Below the pieces are notes generated by a model, which was not told the DNA's origin, made no database searches, and saw nothing but the letters and a program-made list of their open reading frames with translations. A DNA stretch of 64,000 nucleotides, from positions 39,094-103,093 of the forward strand of contig NMRB01002015.1 in assembly GCA_002633025.1 (NCBI GenBank), written 5' to 3'. The DNA is from Notospermus geniculatus. Lineage: Eukaryota > Nemertea > Pilidiophora > Heteronemertea > Lineidae. Within the stretch, counting starts at the first letter, position 1, and each line of letters opens with the position of its first letter. Below, piece after piece: positions 52,115 to 61,848 of this stretch. The translations under genes and the position numbers were made by a program.

Positions 52115-52335
52115 AGGGAGGTTTCGCAGCCTTACGAACTACGAAAACCGAACACGAAAAGCGTAATACGTCATGAATTTTTGCTTATTTCAGTTCGTAG
52201 GTGGACGTTCGTTGTTCGTCGCCTCTTGTACAGGGGCAATAGGGAGGTTTCGCAGCCTTACGAACTACGAAAACCGAACACGAAAAGCGTAATACGTCAT
52301 CAATTTTTGCTTATTTCAGTTCGTAGGTGGAATTT
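52115..52335. repeat. Tandem copies of a 125-bp AGGGAGGTTTCGCAGCC unit
   Basis: Units at 52115-52239 and 52240-52335 are nearly identical (GGAGGTTTCGCAGCCTTACG, AACACGAAAAGCGTAATACG, TTTCAGTTCGTAGGTGG). A third copy lies at about 63207-63327. Confidence 0.85.
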
Positions 52336-52343
52336 GACTGGTA

Positions 52344-53820
52344 GTCGGGTTCCAAATTGTCAAAAATAGGCTCCCGTGGGAATTTCGTGAAGAAAGTTGC
52401 CGACATACCTCAATCGAAAGAGTAGCACTTCCTGAACAAGAAAATTGTTGCCGGCACTTTGGCATTTTCTTTTGATAGGAATATGGGCGGTTTCCATGGC
52501 AACCAACCGTGAAACTCGCATTTTTTGTTAAATGCTGATTTCTGAGCCCTTAGCAATGATATTTTGTTCGCTCAAGTGGCTATTTATATTTAATACCACG
52601 GCCGCTAAAATCATATATCATCGTCAAGTTGATCCGGGTCAAGGCCATTCTAAAAGGTCAAGGTCAAATGGAAATTTTGACGCTTTCCCCTGAAATTTCC
52701 TGACTCTAAGTTCAAATCTCGTGTGTATGAACATACTGAGACATAACAAATATTTTATGATTTAGAAAATATCTGCTGATAATTCTTTTTCTTTTGATGT
52801 ATAATACATGAACCTACGCCTAGAGTGTTTTTGAGGAAATAAAGGAGAAATACACCAAGGTGCGTAAAATGTAGGACAATGACTTTGTCATTGGACCGAA
52901 GAAATGAGCTTTGTACAGGAGAATGGGACCCGATGTACAGATAACTTTTGAACAGTTGGATTTACACCCCATAAATGTATTACCAACAGATAGAAACATG
53001 GTGCCTCAGAAGCAGACAAGCATGTTCTTAATTATTTTCAGCAGTTATGTAATAAGAAATGACGTTTTTATGCAAATTAACACAAAAATGCGTCAAAATA
53101 CATAAAAACGCCGTTTCCAATTACGTAACCAGTTAAAAATTACTAAAAACATGCTTATATGATTACAAGGCACCATGTTTCTATATGTTGGTAATACATT
53201 TATGGGGTGTAAATCCCACCGTTCAAAAGTTAGCTGTACATCGGGTCCCATTCTCCTGTACAAAGCTCATTTCTTCGGTCCAATGATAAAGTCATTCTCC
53301 TACTATTTTAAGCACCTTGGTATATTTCTCCTTTATTTCCTCAAAAACACTCAAGGCGAAGTTTCATGTGTTATACATCAAAAGAAAGGGAATTATCAGC
53401 AGATATTTTCTAAATCATAAAATATTTGTTATGTCTCAGTATGTTCATACACACGAGATTTGAACTTGGAGTCAGGAAATTTCGGAGAAAACGTCAAAAT
53501 TTCCTTTTGACCTTGATCTTTTAGAATGACCTTGACCCCGATCAACTTGACGATGATATAGGATTTTAGCGGATGTGGTATTAAATATAAATAGTCACTT
53601 GAGCGAACAAAATATCATTGCTAAGGGCTCAGAAATCAGCATTTAACAAAAAAGTCGATTTTCACGGTTGGTTGCCATGGAAACCACATATATTCCTATC
53701 AAAAGAAAATGCGAAAGTGCCGGCAAAGATTTTCTTGTTCAGGACGTGATACTCTTTCGATTGAGGTATGTCGGCAACTTTCTTCACGAAATTCCCACAG
53801 AATACAATTTGGCACCTGAC
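52344..53820. mobile_element. Long-arm palindromic (foldback-type) DNA element, copy B
   Basis: A 1477-bp element flanked by TA (52342-52343, 53821-53822). Its left arm (52344-53144) and right arm (about 53150-53820) are inverted copies of one another over at least 0.65 kb. Examples are GTACATCGGGTCCCATTCTC against GAGAATGGGACCCGATGTAC and TGCTAAGGGCTCAGAAATCA against TGATTTCTGAGCCCTTAGCA. The arms differ by scattered substitutions and a few indels. No open frame of note; non-autonomous. TA duplication and TIR suggest a Tc1/mariner-superfamily transposase in trans (inference). Confidence 0.92.
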
Positions 53821-53978
53821 TATAAAGACTAAGAACCTTCAATATAATCAGAGTAGCAGTAATACTAATAAGATTTTGAAAAGAAACACTACAGCCCATG
53901 GGTCAAGATCCCATAGACCAGAATTATTGTTGAATGAAACAACGGATAAAAATAAGAAGAAATGGTGAAGCAGAATCG

Positions 53979-54917
53979 TCAATTTACATGTTTAAGTAAA
54001 TAAGTGCAAAACCGTGCAACATTAAATATCTTTTTCTTGCTCTGAGAAGTAAGCAGCGATCCAAATTTCAAAATGTTGGGATGATGAGAGAAGTAATTTC
54101 TAAGATATTTCTTTCTTAAATTGTTATATGTTGGGCAGACCAATAAGTAATGGAATTCATCCCCTAAGTCATTCCGAGTACATTTTGTACACAGGCCAGC
54201 TGGTGCATCTAAATTTCTATTGCGCATAACTGTTGCAGGGAATTGCGAATTACCACATCTAAATTTCGTAACATTAATGCGTAGTTTAAAGGGAAGAATG
54301 TCTAGATATTTCTGAAATACATGGTTTGTAAATAGTCTATAATTAGTACATTTTTCATGGTCAATGACCTTTACATTCCAAGATTGTTTGAACCCATCTT
54401 GAAGCCTCATCTTCAAGGTTGTCTTGAGCCATAATGCATTGACTGGTGCTTGGTCCATCCATATGTACGACAGGCCAGCATCATCCAATTATTTTTTACA
54501 TATTTCATCCACTCAGAATGTACATATCCCTTATCATGTAGTTCCCTAATTATATTAAACATGACAAAATTCCATTTGCTTTTGTCTTTCTCTGATATAA
54601 TCTTGTTCCAGTAACATACCATTCTTAATTTTACACTAATTTCCAGAGGTAATTGCCCTGTCTCTCCATAAACCTGAGTATTTGAGGTGTATTAATTCAC
54701 GCCTAACAAAATTTTTAAACATCGAGTCTTGACTTTTTCAAGAAATGATAAGTCTTCGAAGCCCCAAGTTTCACATCCATACAATAAGATAGGAGTGACC
54801 ATACGATCAAACTGTATTCAATACTTACACTTGGAGGAAGTTCTAATTTGCGGCACTTACTTATGATACTGAACATTGCTCTGTTGGCTTGATCATGAAG
54901 TCTTTTCTTAGCAACGT
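53979..54917 (-). pseudogene. 5'-truncated, frameshifted LINE ORF2 fragment
   Basis: Read right to left: an RT thumb/C-terminal segment (LHDQANRAMFSI ... FDRM-V-T-P-I-L-L-Y-G-C-E, a standard non-LTR RT motif), with a stop in LGVN*Y near 54690. A 69-codon frame follows to 54413, then a frameshift near 54480, and a 169-codon frame to 53979. That last frame contains F-R-C-G-N-x-Q-F-P and CTKC...GDEFHYLLVCP. This pattern is homologous to the C-terminal segment at 8102-8612, so both belong to the same broad LINE group. The endonuclease and most of the RT are missing at the 54917 end. Confidence 0.82.
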
Positions 54918-55568
54918 CTCCGCCTCCGCAGCGCCATCTAGACGGTGGCCAGCGGAACCAGGCTACTTTTAATTGTTCACGAAAAAGATTTGCTGTGCAC
55001 AGAAGAAAGGTATTGGAATGGGTTCAGCCTCACAAGATAAAAATGCATGTACAATGAACACATTTCGCATTAGGTAAAACTCTTACATCACCCAAAATCA
55101 GTACCATTATTTTTAGGGCTCTTGTGAACACACCCACGGTTCATTAGAAAATCAACCAGTGTTTCCTCATTATATAATAATGAGACTACGATTATTATGA
55201 GGATTGTGTTCAGTCAGTTCATTGGCTTAGAGCACATGTCGATTTCTAGCCCCAAATTATACTTTTTTCCTTCAATTTTAATGCGGTCTAAAACAGCATT
55301 GTTTCAATGAATCAAGGAAATGTCGTCACTAAATATCTTGAAGGTGCAAACTGTTTCTAGCCGATTCGACTAGGTCCTGCCGAAAACAAGGGCCGGGGCG
55401 GACACAAAATCAATAATCTAAGAACAAGTCGTTTGTTATTGTTTCTATATGTAAATGTACTAGACAAGACACTCTAAATTCCGAATCTAGCATCGGTGAT
55501 ACTTTCCTGAAAAAAAACTTTCCTACGGTAAGATATCAGTGAGTTCACATACATGTTAATTTAGGCCA
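54918..55568. other. No gene recognised
   Basis: No supported frame or boundary. Confidence 0.3.
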
Positions 55569-55572
55569 TTAA

Positions 55573-55767
55573 AGCCCATGTCACACTGTGCCGACTTAGG
55601 CGGGCGAATCCCCGCGAACTCGAATATGAAATGGCCCATGGACCATGCGCTCACCCCTTTGGACATAACAGTGTAATGACAGAGAGAAGTATGTACATGG
55701 ACCATGGACCATTTCATTCTAGTTCGCGGGGATTCGCCCACCTAAGTCGCCACAGTGTGACATAGGC
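55573..55767. repeat. TTAA-flanked MITE with a nested GGTCCATGGACC element
   Basis: AGCCCATGTCACACTGTGCC faces CGCCACAGTGTGACATAGGC, and GAATCCCCGCGAACT faces AGTTCGCGGGGATTC. TTAA on both sides (55569-55572, 55768-55771). The centre (55625-55720) is a short element, GAAATGGCCCATGGACCATG ... GGACCATGGACCATTTCATT. This is the 3' tail of the AGCTCACC family, here as an independent inverted-repeat unit. Confidence 0.85.
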
Positions 55768-55771
55768 TTAA

Positions 55772-56535
55772 CCGAACTGTCGATATGGTGATGGAAAAAA
55801 CAAATGCCTCGCAGCATAGTAATAACGGATGGATATAATGAGGATGGCGTAATTTTTTTCTATCCCGACAGGTCGGCGCTGCGAGCGATGTGACCTGAGC
55901 GACGTCATTGACGTCATTTTAGGTGTTGACGTTGCGTCATGAGAAAATGACCTGTACATTTTTCTACAGAAATAATGAGACAAAAACGTTGCTATTATCG
56001 CCATCGTGTCTCTTATTTTAAGAAAAAACGTAATGAGATTAAAAGAAAATTTCATCTGCTACACGATGATGTAAGTTTTACTCTCGGGTGACCAAAACAA
56101 ACGGGTTATTTTCACTGCCAGAAATAAATGGAAATAACGTTAGAAAAACGACATTTTGGTCACAACGCTCGCAGCGACGCCGTGTGGTGCTAGTACTGCG
56201 CCGTCCTCATTGTTGGCATTCGACGCTCAGGAAAAAAACGTTGAACATTCGTTATATCATATTATTATATACGGCGAACTGAGAGGTAGATATATAACAC
56301 TTTATCGCCTCTGGCATGAGTGGCAGAAGCTGCATCCATACTTCATATCTGTACACTTTGTGCGTTAACATTGTGAGAAAACTTGTGGGGCGTCGCTGAC
56401 TGAAGGCTGTCAGATTGCCTGTGCATTGATCTCCTGTTGACCTGTTGCGAAGTACCGTGCATTTCAGCTGTTGAAATTTGCTGGTTCACCAAGCCTTTCA
56501 CAAATGTGACATCCGCAGGTTTTCCCAGACTGTCT
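55772..56535. other. No gene recognised
   Basis: GACGTCATTGACGTCATTTT words near 55900; no supported gene. Confidence 0.3.
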
Positions 56536-56680
56536 CACATATAGTGCGGTATGGTATGTTCTCCCGTAGGAGTTTTTTGCTAAAGTTGATTTTTTTACTA
56601 TTTTGGCTTCAGTGAGGTTCAACTTTAGCACAAAAATCCTACGGGAGCTGGTTTGTTGACACACCATACCGCACTAATAG
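56536..56680. repeat. MITE with AGTGCGGTATGGTATG ends
   Basis: AGTGCGGTATGGT faces ACCATACCGCACT, followed by CTCCCGTAGGAGTTTTTTGC / CAAAAATCCTACGGGAG and CTAAAGTTGA / TCAACTTTAG. Confidence 0.85.
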
Positions 56681-57181
56681 GCCTATATTGGATGGAGCTC
56701 TGCAAGGAACTATTAAACAACTGATGCCAGCTTGTTCGAAAGGCGTATCACCCAAAAACCAAACGATGGTAACAGAGATGTAAAAGTGGACTTTCATTGG
56801 GAAGGAATCCAACTGCGAGTTGCAGCCTTTCCTTCACACTACTGGGATAAAGTGCCATCATCGCTAACACACTGTGCACACGACAGAGACATTTTCTCGG
56901 AGGCATTTTTAAAGCCCCACTGTATTGAATGTGAAAAACGCAAATCATCGCCGCGATTCTCGCACGACGTCAGCGTAGTGTAAAATGTACTACGCTCTGT
57001 CAGAATCCTACATTTAGAGCTCTCCCTGCAGTTTTTTCCAATGTGTGCTGAAAACTACGCCTTGATTCTGTGAAGTGCGTATCAGGCAAGCATTTTGTGG
57101 ACCTTCACGAGGCTATGGGACCTCTATCTGCACTCTCCTAACTTTTGAAAATATCGTAAAATTCCATACTGTGGGGTTTTA
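56681..57181 (+). other. 5' flank of the GPCR gene
   Basis: An 83-codon frame (56732-56983) is unrecognised. No promoter element is clear enough to call. Confidence 0.3.
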
Positions 57182-58240
57182 ATGGAAGTGCCAATGATGC
57201 AGACGTCACTCTACGAGGAAGACACAACTCCCCGTTTGGTTTGTTTCAAGTACTTCTATTACCCCACAGACCCTTCCAACCCAGTAGACATATTCCTATT
57301 GATCATCACACTGCCAGTTTATTCCTTGCTGATCCTTGTTGGGCTAATCGGTAACAGCCTTGCGTTCATTGTCCTCGGGAGGGAACGTCCCTTTACATCA
57401 ACGTCTGTCTTGCTTCGTTACTTGGCGGTCGCCGACTCACTTTTCCTGATGGTCACGTTCCTAGAATCACCCTACAGCCAAATTGTAGGTAGTTACGATG
57501 GCTGTCCCATGTGTCGAGAATTTTATGAATTGACCCGTGCAAACGTATGGATGTTGACATGGGCAACCAAAATGTTTTCTATTTACGTCACAGTATGCAT
57601 TGGGGCAGAACGTTTTGTTGCTGTTTGTAAACCTCTGAAAGCGGCGTCGTTTTGTACCAAAAGGAAGGCACACATCGTGTGCCTCTCTTCCGGTGTCTTC
57701 TCCCTCTTGTTCCGTTTGCCAATGCTTTTCGTCTTCACCAATGTTTGGGTGTTTGATCCCTGCTCAAACTCGTACAAACCAAGGTTTAGGTTTCTCATGC
57801 CGCATCTTGGTCTACGGTATTATATATTTGAGATAATCTACAACGGAGTTCTGAATAATCTTATCCCAGCTTTTTTGCCTCTCGCATGTTTGACTTTCTT
57901 CACCTGCCGTTTGTTGAAGGCTTTGACTGAGTCAGTTAGAGTCAGACAAATATCAACTGGAGGCAAGGCGGATGAGGGTATCAGAAGCAGCACCATCCGA
58001 GTTTTAGCTATAGTCATCATTTTTATTATACTGGAAACTCCGAGTTATTTGCGGGAAATTATGGATGTCCTCGATTTCGCTGGCATTCTGAAAGGAATTG
58101 AGGCAGAAGTATACATTTATAGTGGTTTAACCATCAAGTTGTTTGGTGTTACAAACAGTGTTGTCAACTTCTATGTCTATTGTCTAACAGGAACGAAGTT
58201 TAGACGCACTCTGAAGCAGGCTCTTTCTTTTTCATCATAA
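57182..58240 (+). CDS. Rhodopsin-class GPCR, FMRFamide-receptor-like
   Basis: An intact 352-codon single-exon gene, ATG to TAA. The N-terminus (1-36) has two Cys. TM1 is about 37-64 with GN at 57-58, TM2 contains LAVAD (Asp85), and TM3 ends with ERF at 143-145 in place of DRY. A basic second loop follows, with TM4 at about 163-184. An extracellular Cys lies in F-D-P-C, TM5 is about 219-240, and a third loop is rich in basic residues and Ser/Thr. TM6 is VLAIVIIFIILETPSYL, without the usual C-W-x-P. TM7 is GVTNSVVNFYVYC, with NSxxNFYVY replacing NPxxY, and a short C-tail ends FSFSS-like. The pattern ERFVAVCKPL, NSVVNFYVYC and the ETPSYLREI helix end is typical of invertebrate FMRFamide/peptide receptor-like proteins. 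The role is plasma-membrane peptide sensing through G proteins. The ligand is unknown. No signal peptide is obvious. Confidence 0.9.
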   Translation: MEVPMMQTSLYEEDTTPRLVCFKYFYYPTDPSNPVDIFLLIITLPVYSLLILVGLIGNSLAFIVLGRERPFTSTSVLLRYLAVADSLFLMVTFLESPYSQIVGSYDGCPMCREFYELTRANVWMLTWATKMFSIYVTVCIGAERFVAVCKPLKAASFCTKRKAHIVCLSSGVFSLLFRLPMLFVFTNVWVFDPCSNSYKPRFRFLMPHLGLRYYIFEIIYNGVLNNLIPAFLPLACLTFFTCRLLKALTESVRVRQISTGGKADEGIRSSTIRVLAIVIIFIILETPSYLREIMDVLDFAGILKGIEAEVYIYSGLTIKLFGVTNSVVNFYVYCLTGTKFRRTLKQALSFSS

Positions 58241-58293
58241 ATAAATCTTGTTTGGTTATCGTCTACCAGAATGAAAGGCTGGACCGTATTCTA

Positions 58294-58400
58294 CAGGGTG
58301 GGCCAGAGAAAGTGTCCCTCGAACAATAGGGAAACAATAGAATTACTATTGTTCGATAGATATGCTATTGTTCGAGGGACACTTTCTCTGGCCCACCCTG
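58294..58400. repeat. TA-flanked mariner-type MITE downstream of the GPCR
   Basis: CAGGGTGGGCCAGAGAAAGT faces ACTTTCTCTGGCCCACCCTG; TA on both sides. CCCTCGAACAATAG / CTATTGTTCGAGGG continues the stem. A looser hairpin (CTTCCTCAACTCTAAGG / GAGAGTTAAGGAGG) follows at 58403-58500. Confidence 0.9.
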
Positions 58401-58570
58401 TAGAAGCTTCCTCAACTCTAAGGTTCACCTTCAGCTATTGTTTGTAGGGCAGAATACAAAAGCTTGAAGTGGATCTGAGAGTTAAGGAGGCTTCTAGAAT
58501 ACAGACCGTTCTTTTCAAAAAAAGTTTACCTGAAGATTGAAATAACATTGTTGTGACTCGCTCCTGACCA

Positions 58571-59442
58571 GAATGGAATGGTCGATGGACCATGTGCTCA
58601 CCCTTTTGAACATAATGGTGTAATGACAGAGAGAGGTACGTACATGTCAGTTATGAGCAATCTGGGTCAAGTCATTCCCAAGTTGCAGGACTTCAATGAT
58701 ATTTGGCGGCCATATTGTATGCCCGATCGGGCGAAAACTTCACATGCACGTAAAGGTCATCTAGAGGGAGCCACATAGCACATTTGAGCACTCTGGGTGA
58801 AGTCATTCCTGAGGTATAGCACATTTGATGATTTTCGGGTTACGCCACCTGGCGTCCATATTGGAAATTTAATCAGGCTGAAAGTTGACATGCTTGTAAA
58901 GGTCATCTAGAGGGTGGTAAATATCAAGATTGAGCACTCTGGGTCAAGCCGTTCCTGAGTTATAGCACTTGGATGATTTTCAGGTTACGCCACCTGGCGG
59001 CCATATTGGATGTCCGATCAAGCCGAAACTCGGTATTTTTGAAGGTACCCCTCTAATACACGTTTATGCAAGATATGAAGACGCTCGGTGAAATAATGAA
59101 GAACTGTGGCAGGTTCGTTACTTTTGTCGAACTTTGACCTCTGTGACCTTGAAAAGTACGTCAAATCAAAAACCCGTTTTATATGTTATGTATCCTAACC
59201 AGATACACCTAAGATAAAAATTTGGAGATGATCCAGTCATTAGTTCAGGAGTTATTGCACTTTTTGTGTTTTTGATTTTGGCCACCTAGAGGCCAAGCCA
59301 AGAATCGAATCGGACCGAAACTTGGTGTCATAGGTCATCTGACCTAGGGGTATGTATGTACCAAGTTTCAGATCAATAGCTCCAGCGGTGCCCTGCTAAC
59401 GGACGTCGACCCACGACAAAAGCCCACGGGTGAGCTAAAAAG
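58571..59442 (-). repeat. AGCTCACC/GGTCCATGGACC dispersed repeat, copy C
   Basis: The reverse complement of 27710-28599 over its whole length, from GGTCGATGGACCATGTGCTC at the left to GGGTGAGCTAAAA at the right. Confidence 0.88.
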
Positions 59443-60014
59443 TAGACATTTGTCGCAACCCCCCTCTCAATAAGCGATCTTGCTCCGTTTGAAGAAACCT
59501 GGCTAAAATTGCGTTTTAACGTTTGTTCTGGGGTCTAGATTGACAGACTCCAAAGTGCAAATCTGACTTGTTGTGACAAAATGACTATATCTCCGGAACG
59601 GAGCAGCTACGACGACGCGACTAGCGCCAAAAGAGGAGAAAAAAGCAGCTTACATTTTGAGCAATTTTCAGACGCGTAAGAGCAACGGTTATCGATATAT
59701 AGGCGTTTAAAGATTGGCAACCTGACGAAAACGTAGGCCGTAGGCGACTGTTTCCTCACAACATGCATCTTCGGCTCTGGCCTGTTTCTCTCACAGACAT
59801 TTTGGAAGAAGCAAACCTGCATAGGTCGTGGCCCATTTAGTTGCCTGAAGAATGAGTGCCTTGTCACAAGTTTTGGTTGCAAATTTTGGGAGCTAGGCGC
59901 ATTTTTATAGACATCAGAAATTCATGTTACGAAATGTACACTTTTCAACTTCATCCAGGCCCGAAAGAGTTAACATTATTTTTAGAAGATCCTTCGGACT
60001 TACCATACCCTTAT
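59443..60014. other. No gene recognised
   Basis: Frames of about 90 codons on both strands are without support. Confidence 0.3.
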
Positions 60015-60395
60015 CCTACTACTATAGTTACGTCTACACGAGACACTAATTTGTCTCGGGTCAACTTTGTCTCGAGACTTTTTAACCCAAGACAAATAAC
60101 GGAGCGTCCACACGGATGCATGACGTGACGGTGTTTTCAACACTACGCGTCATGTGGCGTCCATTCCATTACGCCATTCATGCCGTATTTTATCAATGCA
60201 CGCATTGACAATACGGAACCAATATAGGCCTTTGTCCCGAGACAGACAGACGCGTCTACACGACAACTGTCTCGAGGCAACTTTGTCTCGGGTTGAGTAC
60301 CCTACCGGGGTCAAACTAACCCGAGACAACTTACTCGAGACAAGGCCCCGTGTAGACGGTTAACTGGGCTTAAAATGCTCCGTGTAGACGTGGCC
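60015..60395. repeat. MITE cluster with GTCTACACGAGAC / TGTAGACGTGGCC ends
   Basis: TACGTCTACACGAGACACTA at the left and CCGTGTAGACGTGGCC at the right, with many TTTGTCTCGGGTC / CGAGACAAG and GTCTCGAG words in both orientations and an inner GACGCGTCTACACGAC. Apparently two related hairpins nested or abutted. Confidence 0.6.
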
Positions 60396-60794
60396 TATGA
60401 TAGGAGAGACTCGAGTTACTCATGCAAATGAGCTCGTGGCCTCACAGGCAGCCCGGGGAAAGTGGGCCGCGGCCTACGACGGATTGTACATCATCTATGA
60501 ATTACGAAGTTGCAAATCATCCACACATGTATTTCATTTTGGCGGCAAAAACAAGCAACCAATACCAGACGACAAGACTGTGTGATTTTTTTGCCCATGA
60601 TGGCAACGTTTATTGACAATTCAATAAGAACAGAGTGAATTTACACTGAACGACGTCATACGAGGTCACAATGATTATGACGGTGACCCTCGCTGAGTCA
60701 TATCCTAAAAAATACCAAGTGATATTATATTAACATAGGCCTATAGAAAATAAAGGTAAACAGCGTACCAACGGCTACCAAGCAAGACTTATTA
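60396..60794. other. No gene recognised
   Basis: No supported feature. Confidence 0.3.
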
Positions 60795-60932
60795 GAGAGG
60801 TTGAGATCAGCGATTTATCACGGATCCTTATACATATACGGATAGAATTCTGTACAACGATGACATATTTTGTGTACATTTCGATCCGTATACGTATAAG
60901 GATCGGTGATAAGTTGCCGGTCTCAACCTTCC
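60795..60932. repeat. TA-flanked MITE with GAGATCAGCGATTTATCAC ends, copy 2
   Basis: GAGAGGTTGAGATCAGCG faces GCCGGTCTCAACCTTCC; matches 40947-41082. Confidence 0.85.
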
Positions 60933-61179
60933 TAATAATTCTGTAAGTTCTTAACTACATGTACATTATTAGAACAATGGACGTCTTATCTTGCCGCGTC
61001 AGATTTTCTTCGCGGTATGTGGTGTTTCCCAAAGAAATTAGACGTTTATCTTTACGGTCTCGGCGGGAACAAAAAGAATTCCAAACGAAAACGAGGCTTA
61101 TATCTTCCTTGTCGCTGTTCCTGCTGCCTGGTTGGTGGTACTTCTACAAAACAACAAAGAGACCTACATGTACACTTCA
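60933..61179. other. No gene recognised
   Basis: No supported feature. Confidence 0.3.
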
Positions 61180-61585
61180 TTCCACATCCGAGTGGCGCGA
61201 GGTTTTCAGCCGACATCTCCGCAACGGCTGGGCCAAAATTGACATACCATACCTCATTTGACTTGTCTTTCCTGTCGGTATCTTTCTGCTATCTTCATTT
61301 TTCGCGTAATGCCGACATAACGGATCCCTTTCTCAAAACCCATTTCATTTGGCCATGGTGTTCAGTGCACTTTACACGTGCGTGATGCATTGCGTCATTT
61401 CAAAATGGCCGCCATTTCGGCCGTAAACACGAACTGTGGTTGGTGAAAGGACTTTTTTCTGTCACGTTTTTTGGGAAAATGACAGCGATGATGGCTGTAG
61501 CGGCAAGAAAGATGAATCGATTGACGTATGTTTCGTCAAATTTGACCCAGCCGTTGCAGAGCTATCGTTCACAAACCACACTTTA
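61180..61585 (+). repeat. Dispersed element with GGCGCGAGGTTTTCAGCCGA ends, copy 2
   Basis: Reverse of 39625-40052 (CACATCCGAGTGGCGCGAGG, CGGATCCCTTTCTCAAAACC, GTTTCGTCAAATTTGACCCA). Confidence 0.75.
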
Positions 61586-61586
61586 A

Positions 61587-61767
61587 GCCCTATTTCCCCT
61601 ACACCGGTTTCCGCTGCGGTTTGCCCCGCCGGGATTTTTTTCACAGGGTTTTGGATAATCCTTCGATAGTTTAACAATATACGTGGCGTGTTAATTATCT
61701 CAATGCCTGTGAAAACCGCCCCGGCGTCGCAAACCGCTGCGGAAACCGTTATAGTGGAAACAGGCCT
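61587..61767. repeat. 'tttccacta' MITE (fullest copy)
   Basis: GCCCTATTTCCCCTACACCG at the left and GTTATAGTGGAAACAGGCCT at the right; inner GTTTCCGCTGCGGTTTG and CAAACCGCTGCGGAAAC. TTAA (61583-61586) and TTAG flank it. Relatives at 28965, 48719 and possibly 50340. Confidence 0.8.
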
Positions 61768-61783
61768 TTAGTGTCAAATTACA

Positions 61784-61848
61784 TCGAACCGTCGACCTTC
61801 TGATTTGCAGTCGACCACTCTATCCACTCAGCCAACGAGCCAACTGAC
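61784..61848 (-). tRNA. tRNA-like module (Ser-type), first copy of the duplication
   Basis: On the minus strand GGCTGAGTGGATAGAGTGG resembles the Ser-type A box, and CGACTGCAAATC is the anticodon arm. The B box reads GGTTCGATG, weaker than in the other copy. Degenerate. Confidence 0.35.
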
